A stretch of DNA of 9,684 nucleotides from Gp7-AA10 sp041483175 (GTDB taxonomy: Bacteria; Acidobacteriota; Thermoanaerobaculia; Gp7-AA8). Below, piece by piece: positions 1 to 5,654 of the stretch. Every line of letters starts with the position of its first letter. Position 1 is the stretch's first letter. The stretch spans positions 1 through 9,684 of the forward strand of contig JBGPFD010000130.1 in assembly GCA_041483175.1 (NCBI GenBank), in the 5' to 3' direction. The notes beneath the pieces are model-generated. The model worked only from the letters and a program-made list of their open reading frames with translations, searched no databases and was not told where the DNA came from. The position numbers and the translations under genes were made by a program.

Positions 1-855
1 ACGCAGAAGGCAGACATCGCAGTTCGCTTTGCGCCGTTTCCGGCTGCAGCGGTCGAGAATGCCCAGCCGGCAGATGGCGAAGTCGTAACGGATGGGGTCC
101 GCGGCGTCGAACTTCGCCAGCCGGTCGGTGATGGCCCGCGCGGTTTTCCAGTCGGCGCTCTTCCGGCCGTTCAGTCCGAGAAATGTGGCGATGCGATGCA
201 CGTGCGTGTCGAGCGGCACGACGAGCTTGGCGGGATCGACGAAATCCCAAATCCCGAGGTCGGGTGACGTGCGGCGGACCATCCAGCGGAGGAAGAGGTT
301 CATCCGCTTGCACGCGCTGCCGTCGTTCGGGGAGCTGAGGAGATAGTTCAACGCGCGCGGTGTAGCGGCAGGCGTCTCGCCCGCCGGCACACGGGGACGT
401 GCGCCGCTGCACAGCATATCGACGAACCGCGCCAGCGAGGGACCGATGTCGCCATCGTCGGCGCGATAGCAACGGCGGAAAAGCGCGCCGAGCGAGCCGT
501 ACGCCAACAGCGCGGCAGCAAGCCGTTCCAGCAGCGCGACAAGCTCCGGCGTCTTATGGAAACGATGCGAGAAGCCGGCGAAATCGCGCATGGCCCGCTC
601 CCGATCGAACGCCAGCAGATAGGCGTGCGGCGAGGGCTGCATGCGATTGAGAACGCAACCGATATTCGCCACCACGATGTCGGCCCGGCCATAGGCGAAG
701 GCGGCGGCGATCAACCCGGCAACCTCTTGATCGCGCGAATCGTCGTAACGGAGCACCAGTTGCAGCGGATCGGGCTCGATGGTCGAGAGATCGAATGTCG
801 CCACCAGCGCATCCAGGCGCTCGCGCAGAACCTCGCTTCGGACGGGCCGCTTCAT
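1..855 (-). CDS. TIGR02757/DUF2400 family protein, 3' end outside window
   Basis: The frame is open from the ATG at 855-853 to the left edge, giving 285 residues without a stop, so only the C-terminus is missing. An in-frame TAG lies just upstream and no other start fits; a weak GCAGG precedes the ATG. Family signatures seen are GSACKRMNLFLRWMVR (about 179-194), DLGIWDF (199-205), VVPLDTHVHRIATFLGL (212-228) and DPIRYDFAICRLGIL (253-267). The DTHVHR segment resembles the aspartate segment of the endonuclease III-like (HhH-GPD) superfamily, so a DNA-related role is possible, but the family has no firmly known reaction. Cysteines at 262, 270, 279 and 282 could bind a metal or an iron-sulfur cluster (inference). 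There is no signal peptide or membrane segment, so the protein is probably cytoplasmic. Residues 148-165 are an unusual Pro/Ala-rich insert encoded by a palindromic element. The gene is divergent from the large modular protein gene. The family call is confident; the function is not. Confidence 0.88.
   Translation of the reverse strand, partial: MKRPVRSEVLRERLDALVATFDLSTIEPDPLQLVLRYDDSRDQEVAGLIAAAFAYGRADIVVANIGCVLNRMQPSPHAYLLAFDRERAMRDFAGFSHRFHKTPELVALLERLAAALLAYGSLGALFRRCYRADDGDIGPSLARFVDMLCSGARPRVPAGETPAATPRALNYLLSSPNDGSACKRMNLFLRWMVRRTSPDLGIWDFVDPAKLVVPLDTHVHRIATFLGLNGRKSADWKTARAITDRLAKFDAADPIRYDFAICRLGILDRCSRKRRKANCDVCLLR
361..412. repeat. REP-like double-hairpin element inside the DUF2400 coding sequence
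   Basis: Two adjacent hairpins lie here. Arm GGCAGGCG (367-374) pairs with CGCCCGCC (378-385) across a 3-nt loop, with one mismatch that becomes a G-U pair in the minus-strand transcript. Arm GGCACACG (386-393) pairs with CGTGCGCC (398-405) across a 4-nt loop, again with one pair that is G-U in the transcript. The first 26 bases align with 4981-5007 at 22 of 27 columns, and both copies share CGGGGAC in the second hairpin and end in GCAC. In the minus-strand reading frame the hairpins encode GARPRVPAGETPAAT, between two conserved parts of the protein. The reading frame is preserved. Confidence 0.7.
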
Positions 856-947
856 GCTGCCTGCAACAGGGAACTCGGTATGCTGATTCTCCGTCTAATT
901 CAGCGAATTCGAGCACGATTCGTATGTGCAACGATCAGGAGATCGCC
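856..947. promoter_or_regulatory. Divergent intergenic region with probable promoters for both flanking genes
   Basis: This 92-bp gap separates the starts of two divergent genes, so promoters in both directions are expected here. No convincing -35/-10 pair could be fixed by eye. TATGTG at 923-928 is a weak -10 candidate for the rightward gene. A short inverted repeat, CGAAT-N9-ATTCG (904-922), which includes the 8-bp palindrome CGAATTCG (904-911), could be an operator, but it is short enough to arise by chance. Confidence 0.4.
937..941 (+). promoter_or_regulatory. Shine-Dalgarno site fixing the start of the modular protein
   Basis: AGGAG lies 6 nt upstream of the ATG at 948, and translation from that ATG begins directly with a signal peptide. 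The same frame is open back to an ATG at 795, but that start would add 51 residues ahead of the signal peptide and would overlap the divergent DUF2400 gene. The site therefore decides for 948. Confidence 0.8.
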
Positions 948-3900
948 ATGCGTCGAACCCTCCTTCCGCTCTTCGCCCTTTTTCTGGCCATCCCGGCAAG
1001 CGCCTCGATCACCGGCGTGGTCATCAATCCCGACGGCCAGCCGGTCGCCGGCGCGAACGTATCGCTCTGCGCGCCGGAGTCGATCGAAGCGCGCCGCGGG
1101 CGCCTGCTGTCGAAAACGCCCGAACGGCCGGCCATCGCCACGATGACCACCGACAGCCAGGGGACCTTCCGCTTCGACTCGCCGAAGGATCAGCCGGTGG
1201 TCGACGTGCGGATTGCGGCCAACGGCTTCGCGCCTGACGCCGTCCGCCTTCTGGCCGACGACGACGCCGGCGCGATCGCCCTCACTCCGGCGTCGATGCA
1301 GCGCGGAACGATCACCGCGAACGGCAAACCGGTGGCCGGCGCGACGGTGGTGTGGATGGGAGATAACACCGACTACCTCTCCACGACCGATGCCGACGGC
1401 CACTACACCGCTCCCGATCCATCAAAGTGGGTGAACCGGCTGGCGATCGCGCATCCTGATTACGCGATCCATCAGGAGATGATCCGGAATGAGTCGAAGA
1501 GACTCGACCGCGCCCTCACCGGCGGCGTGACCATCAGCGGGCACGTCGTCGCGCAGGACGGACACACGCCGGTGGCCAAAGCGGCGCTGCTGGTCGACGA
1601 CATCCCGCTGGCGACGACCTCCGACGACGGATCGTTCACTATCGCGCATGCGCCGAAAGAGTGGCAGCAAGTGGAGGGGCGCAGCGGCAATCTCAGCGGC
1701 GTTCGCGCGCGCGCGGGCGATGCGTCGTTGAACATCCGTCTGGCGAAGCTGGGGATGATTACCGGCGCGGTGCGCGATGCCAGGACGCAACTCCCGCTCG
1801 TGAATGCCGAGGTACGCCTTGGGCCCGACACGCAATTCGGGCGCGCTCGCGGATTCGGTGCGGCGAACGGGCAGGCGGCGATCAAGTCCGCTCTCACTGA
1901 TGCGAAAGGCGTCTTCACCATCGCCACGCCTCCCGGCCGATACAGCCTGATGGCGATCTATCCGGGCAGTGTCATTTCCAACACCACGATCTCCGTCGTC
2001 GCCGGTCAGACGGTGAACAAGGCGCTGTACGCAACCGCTCGCGCTCGCGTGAGCGGCACGGTGATCGATGACCAGAAGCGCGCGGTCGCCGGAGCGCGCA
2101 TCGTCGCGCGCGACACGAATCGCGGCGGCGGCTTCATCTTGATGCTTCCGGATCGATTGCAGCCGGACTCGGGCGCGGCCAGCGGACCCGACGGGCGATT
2201 CGTGCTGCGCAATGTGCTCACTGAGACCGACCTGCACATCGACGCGACAAAGAAGGGATTGCCGCCGGCGAGCAGCGCGACGCTGCGCCTCAACTCCGGG
2301 GAGAAGAAAACGGGCTTGATCCTGACGATTCCCCGCGGAGTCGTGTTCAGCGGCAAGGTCACCAGCGGCGATGGGCGACCGCTCTCTGGCGTGGCTGTAG
2401 AAGCCAGCCTATCGGAGGCAGGCGGGCGCGGACTGGCGGTGCGCCGTGTGGTGATGTCGATGATGCGCGATCGCAACGATGACGACGTCATCCGCACCGG
2501 CAGCGACGGCGCATTCGCGCTGCGGCTCAAGGAAGGAACCTACGACGTCGTCTTCAAACGCGAAGGATTCGCCACGAAGACGCTTCGCGCGCAAACCGTC
2601 AGCACGTCGACGCAGCCGGTGACGGTCAACCTCGATCCGGGCGCCGAAATCAGCGGGCGCGTCGTCCGCGCTGGGTCGGGCGTGGAGGGGGTCAACGTCA
2701 ATGCAATCAGTCAGGATGGAAATGCGAGCGCGGTCACGACGTCCGATGGCTCGTTCACGCTGACCGACCTGACTCCGGGCCAGATGATGCTGAGCGCGAC
2801 GAAACCCGACGCGTTCATCCAGCAGATCCGCCCCGTCACCGCGCCGGCGCGCGATATGGTGATCGAGCTTCCAGCCGGCGGCCGGATCACCGGACGTGTC
2901 CTCGACAAAACGAACAAGGTGCCAGTGACTTCGTTCCAGGCGGGGATCTCGACCTCGCGAAGCGGCGGCGGGATGACCATTATGACTCCGCCGATGCTCA
3001 AACCGTTCACCAGCGATGACGGCACGTTCGTTCTGGAGAACGTGCCTCCCGGGCCGACACAGCTCGTCGTGAGCGCGCCGGGCTACAGCATGCAACACGT
3101 TCCCGGGCTAAACGTCGAAGACGGCAAGACGCTGAGCGAGGTCGAGGTCGATCTGGAGAGCGGCGGGAGACTGAGCGGGCGTGTCACTGCACCTGAGGGC
3201 GGGCCGTTAAGTGGCGTCTCGGTGCGTCTCGACTCGATGGCGGGGGCAGGACCAGGCCGCGTCATGCGTTTCGATGCTACGGACAACAGTACGGTCACCG
3301 ATCCGAACGGCGAATACAGCATTGACTCCATCGATCCGGGAGAGAAGACGTTCACCTTCACGCGTCAGGGCTATCTGAGCGAATCGCGGACGGTCAACAT
3401 CGCCGGAAAAGATTCGCGCCTCGACGTGCAGCTCTCATTGGGAGTGTCATTGACCGGGGTGGTGACCACCGATGCCGGCGTGCCGGTGCCCGACGCTTCA
3501 GTGAACACGATGTCGGCAAGCGATGCAACTTTCGGGCGGCAGACACGAACGGATGCGAACGGCCAGTTTCAGATCTCCGGCGTGGCCCCGGGCCATTACA
3601 CGATCACGGCTTCCAAAACCGGATTAGCCGACGGCATCTTGCGCGATTTCGACGTTTCGTCGGGCGCGCCGGCGCGCGTGGTGATGAAGGCCGGCGGAAC
3701 GATCAGCGGCCACGTCATCGGTCTGACCGACGCGGAGCTGCAGCAGGCCACCGTCACCGCGATCGGCGCGAACGGCAACGCGTCGGCGGAAGTCGATGGC
3801 AGCGGCAATTATCGGATCGATGGCGCGCCAATCGGCAGCGTGCGCGTGTCCGCGCGCGCCGGCCGCGGCCTCGGTGGGGGAAAGACGTCGCCGGTGAAAT

Positions 3901-4970
3901 CGGTGGAGGTCGACCCGGGATCGTCGGTGCAAGTCGATCTGCAATTCAAATCGAGCACCGTCATCGGCGGCCGCGTGACGCGGAACGGGCAGCCGCTGGC
4001 GAACGCCATCGTCGCGTTCTACCCGCGCGGCGGACAGACACAGGGAAATGCCAGCAGCACCACGGACAGCAACGGCTCCTACACGATCAGCGGCCTGGAG
4101 GACGGTTCGTACAGCGTCTCGGTGGTGGACTTCAATCGTTCGGGATCGTTCAACGCGAGCTACACGGTGAGCGGATCGTCAACCTACGACATCGACATCA
4201 AGAGCGCCACGTTGCGCGGAACCGTTGTCGATTCGACGACCGGAGAGCCGGTCGCCGACGCGCGCGTGCAAATTCAGACCGTCGGCGGGAACGCGCCCGG
4301 CATGCTCACATCGCGCGTGGCCACGACCGATTCGTCAGGTGCATTCCTCCTCGACAACGTGCAGAGCGGCTCGTATCAGGCGACGGCACAGAAGGACGGC
4401 TACGGGCACGACGTACGGAATTTCGCCATCGGCGACACGCCGCCCGACGATCTGCAGTTGAAGATCGCACCGAGCGACGGCGTCACGCTGCGCGTGGTCG
4501 ATGCGCGCGACAACCGCCTGCTCAGCGCAAACGTCATGCGGGTGATCGACGCCCAGGGTCGCGAGGTGGAGAGCGGCGGATTCCGTTTCAGTTCCACGCC
4601 GGAACCGGTCAGGCTGACGCTCGCGCCGGGGCGATACAACGTCACGCTGACGGCGATGGGCTACGCGCCGCAGGTGGTGAACGTCATCTCGCCTTCGACA
4701 CAAACCGTGGCGCTGACCCCGGGCGGAACACTTCTGCTGCGCTCGAAGGGCAGCGCGCCGCAGCGCGTGCGCCTCGTCGATCCGAACGGCGCGTTCTACC
4801 CTCGCGGGATGAACGGCATCTTCACCATCGATCCAGCCCCGCTGACCACGACGCTGAACAACGTCGCCGCGGGAAACTACACGCTGCAAGTGCTCGACAC
4901 TGCAGGCAATGTCACCAACACGATTCCGGTGACGGTCGTGCAGGGACAGCAGAACGTGGTCGACGTTTGA
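948..4970 (+). CDS. Exported protein of about 14 tandem carboxypeptidase regulatory-like modules
   Basis: The product has 1340 residues. It begins with a signal peptide (basic MRR, hydrophobic LLPLFALFLAIP, AxA cleavage site after A19), so it is exported. The rest is a tandem array of Ig-like modules of the CarboxypepD_reg-like type. Each opens with a strand such as ITGVV, ISGRV or LSGRV, then a P-x-x-G/A-V turn, a DG-x-F or NG-x-Y strand and a PG-x-Y strand. Module starts fall near residues 21, 120, 196, 271, 368, 467, 568, 647, 742, 835, 919, 1006, 1089 and 1180 (the last degenerate), with a divergent end from about 1263. No TonB plug or barrel, peptidase domain, lipobox, C-terminal membrane helix or sorting motif is visible. 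Only one cysteine was seen (C41). An extended adhesive or cell-surface scaffold role is plausible, but the module type does not show it. The gene is probably monocistronic, divergent from DUF2400 and convergent with the peptidase cluster. Confidence 0.88.
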   Translation: MRRTLLPLFALFLAIPASASITGVVINPDGQPVAGANVSLCAPESIEARRGRLLSKTPERPAIATMTTDSQGTFRFDSPKDQPVVDVRIAANGFAPDAVRLLADDDAGAIALTPASMQRGTITANGKPVAGATVVWMGDNTDYLSTTDADGHYTAPDPSKWVNRLAIAHPDYAIHQEMIRNESKRLDRALTGGVTISGHVVAQDGHTPVAKAALLVDDIPLATTSDDGSFTIAHAPKEWQQVEGRSGNLSGVRARAGDASLNIRLAKLGMITGAVRDARTQLPLVNAEVRLGPDTQFGRARGFGAANGQAAIKSALTDAKGVFTIATPPGRYSLMAIYPGSVISNTTISVVAGQTVNKALYATARARVSGTVIDDQKRAVAGARIVARDTNRGGGFILMLPDRLQPDSGAASGPDGRFVLRNVLTETDLHIDATKKGLPPASSATLRLNSGEKKTGLILTIPRGVVFSGKVTSGDGRPLSGVAVEASLSEAGGRGLAVRRVVMSMMRDRNDDDVIRTGSDGAFALRLKEGTYDVVFKREGFATKTLRAQTVSTSTQPVTVNLDPGAEISGRVVRAGSGVEGVNVNAISQDGNASAVTTSDGSFTLTDLTPGQMMLSATKPDAFIQQIRPVTAPARDMVIELPAGGRITGRVLDKTNKVPVTSFQAGISTSRSGGGMTIMTPPMLKPFTSDDGTFVLENVPPGPTQLVVSAPGYSMQHVPGLNVEDGKTLSEVEVDLESGGRLSGRVTAPEGGPLSGVSVRLDSMAGAGPGRVMRFDATDNSTVTDPNGEYSIDSIDPGEKTFTFTRQGYLSESRTVNIAGKDSRLDVQLSLGVSLTGVVTTDAGVPVPDASVNTMSASDATFGRQTRTDANGQFQISGVAPGHYTITASKTGLADGILRDFDVSSGAPARVVMKAGGTISGHVIGLTDAELQQATVTAIGANGNASAEVDGSGNYRIDGAPIGSVRVSARAGRGLGGGKTSPVKSVEVDPGSSVQVDLQFKSSTVIGGRVTRNGQPLANAIVAFYPRGGQTQGNASSTTDSNGSYTISGLEDGSYSVSVVDFNRSGSFNASYTVSGSSTYDIDIKSATLRGTVVDSTTGEPVADARVQIQTVGGNAPGMLTSRVATTDSSGAFLLDNVQSGSYQATAQKDGYGHDVRNFAIGDTPPDDLQLKIAPSDGVTLRVVDARDNRLLSANVMRVIDAQGREVESGGFRFSSTPEPVRLTLAPGRYNVTLTAMGYAPQVVNVISPSTQTVALTPGGTLLLRSKGSAPQRVRLVDPNGAFYPRGMNGIFTIDPAPLTTTLNNVAAGNYTLQVLDTAGNVTNTIPVTVVQGQQNVVDV
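1008..4735 (+). repeat. Protein-level tandem array of CarboxypepD_reg-like modules
   Basis: Opening strands recur at 1008, 1305, 1533, 1758, 2049, 2346, 2649, 2886, 3171, 3450, 3702, 3963, 4212 and 4485, a spacing of about 75-100 codons. Similarity is at the protein motif level ([IL]-[ST]-G-x-V, then G-x-P-[LV]-x-[GND]-A-x-V, then [DN]-G-x-[FY]). No long identical DNA repeats were noticed, so the array looks old rather than recently expanded. Confidence 0.8.
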
Positions 4971-4980
4971 GTGTGCTGTG

Positions 4981-5037
4981 TGTGGGGGCGGGCGCCCTCG
5001 CCCGCCGCTGTGCGGGCGGGGACACCCGCGCCCGCAC
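4981..5037. repeat. REP-like double-hairpin element between convergent genes
   Basis: Two strong hairpins fill this convergent gap. Arm GGCGGGCG (4987-4994) pairs perfectly with CGCCCGCC (4999-5006) across a 4-nt loop. Arm GTGCGGGCG (5010-5018) pairs with CGCCCGCAC (5029-5037) and continues as GGG (5019-5021) pairing with CCC (5025-5027), with one bulged G and a 3-nt loop. The element starts about 10 bp after the plus-strand stop and ends directly against the minus-strand stop at 5038-5040. No T-tract follows on either strand, so it is not a canonical intrinsic terminator, although it may stabilise mRNA ends. It is related to the element at 361-412. Confidence 0.75.
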
Positions 5038-5652
5038 TCAGGTCTGTTCTTCCTCCCCCTCCATCGGCGGCGGCTCGGGAATCTCGGCCGCGGCCTCGAG
5101 CGGCACGTGCTCGGGACGCGGGGCCAGTTCCATGCCGACATTCTTGCGGTACTTCTCCAGCCGTTTGAAGAGGTGGTGCAGGTCGTAGGTCAGCCGCATC
5201 ACCGTGCGGCGTAGTTTGTATTTGATTCTGCGGAAGGCGTCCAGATCCTCGCCGCGCAGCGTCGGCAGAAACGACTGGATCTCGGCGATCCGCTTGCGCA
5301 CCTTCTCCAGATCCTTGTCCTGGATTTTGAGAAAGAATTCCTCGCCGTTGATCAACATCGGCTCGATGCCGCTCATCTGATCGTCGAACCACCTCCAGAG
5401 CTGAATCAGATCGATGCGCCGCCCTTTCGACAGGAACCGCGTTTCCAGCAGGTCCTGGCGGAAATATCCCAGCAGCTTGCGGTCGTCGGTGCGGTTGAAT
5501 TCTTCGTCAGTGAGGTTGCGGACGTTCCACACGGCGTAACGAATGATGTCGTTGCGCGTGCTCCGCAACTGGCGGATCGTCTCCTCCAGCACGTTGAACG
5601 GCATCTGAGCCAACGTCATCGGCTCGGAAGGTATAGGATTAATCGTAGTCAT
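5038..5652 (-). CDS. Unrecognised 204-residue helical, highly charged protein
   Basis: I do not recognise this family. The protein has 204 residues with no signal peptide or membrane segment and no cysteine, so it is probably cytoplasmic. It appears almost wholly alpha-helical. A Pro-containing leader is followed by NVLEETIRQLRSTRNDIIRY (about 20-39), then a Trp-rich part (WNVRNL, LIQLWRWFDDQM). A long amphipathic Lys/Arg/Glu-rich stretch (about 108-171) could be a coiled coil, and the tail is acidic and Pro-rich (PEPPPMEGEEEQT). The ATG overlaps the upstream peptidase stop codon (TAATG) and has no clear Shine-Dalgarno sequence, which suggests translational coupling. An internal start at M12 is possible. 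It is the last gene of the kinase-peptidase cluster. Length, codon style and its tight placement support a real gene. Confidence 0.75.
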   Translation of the reverse strand: MTTINPIPSEPMTLAQMPFNVLEETIRQLRSTRNDIIRYAVWNVRNLTDEEFNRTDDRKLLGYFRQDLLETRFLSKGRRIDLIQLWRWFDDQMSGIEPMLINGEEFFLKIQDKDLEKVRKRIAEIQSFLPTLRGEDLDAFRRIKYKLRRTVMRLTYDLHHLFKRLEKYRKNVGMELAPRPEHVPLEAAAEIPEPPPMEGEEEQT

Positions 5653-5654
5653 TA
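5650..5654 (-). promoter_or_regulatory. TAATG stop/start overlap
   Basis: The peptidase TAA (5654-5652) shares its last A with the ATG (5652-5650) of the 204-residue gene. No purine-rich ribosome binding site is visible in the AT-richer bases just upstream, so re-initiation by ribosomes finishing the peptidase is the likely mode of translation. Confidence 0.65.

Noticed and set aside
795..947. Upstream in-frame ATG at 795 that would extend the modular protein by 51 residues
   Set aside because: It would overlap the 5' end of the divergent DUF2400 gene and place 51 residues before a clear signal peptide; the ATG at 948 has AGGAG at ideal spacing.
556..1146. Plus-strand open frame across the DUF2400 start and the divergent gap
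   Set aside because: It runs antisense to conserved DUF2400 motifs and then overlaps the modular protein in another frame; there is no coherent protein pattern.
1422..2237. Minus-strand open frame (271 codons) opposite the modular protein
   Set aside because: Composition is that of an antisense shadow, and the plus strand has regular module motifs throughout this stretch.
3661..3685. GC-rich near-palindrome around GGCGCGCCGGCGCGC as a third copy of the repeat element
   Set aside because: It lacks the two-hairpin layout and the shared CTCGCCCGCCG and CGGGGAC blocks, and it encodes ordinary Gly/Ala/Pro/Arg residues of a module.
4987..5037. Canonical rho-independent terminator between the convergent genes
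   Set aside because: The hairpins are strong, but no T-tract follows on either strand, so the element is described as a REP-like repeat.
4335..5392. Minus-strand frames running through the convergent gap
   Set aside because: They are shadows of the modular protein and of the 204-residue gene and pass through the palindromic element, giving Arg/Gly-rich translations.
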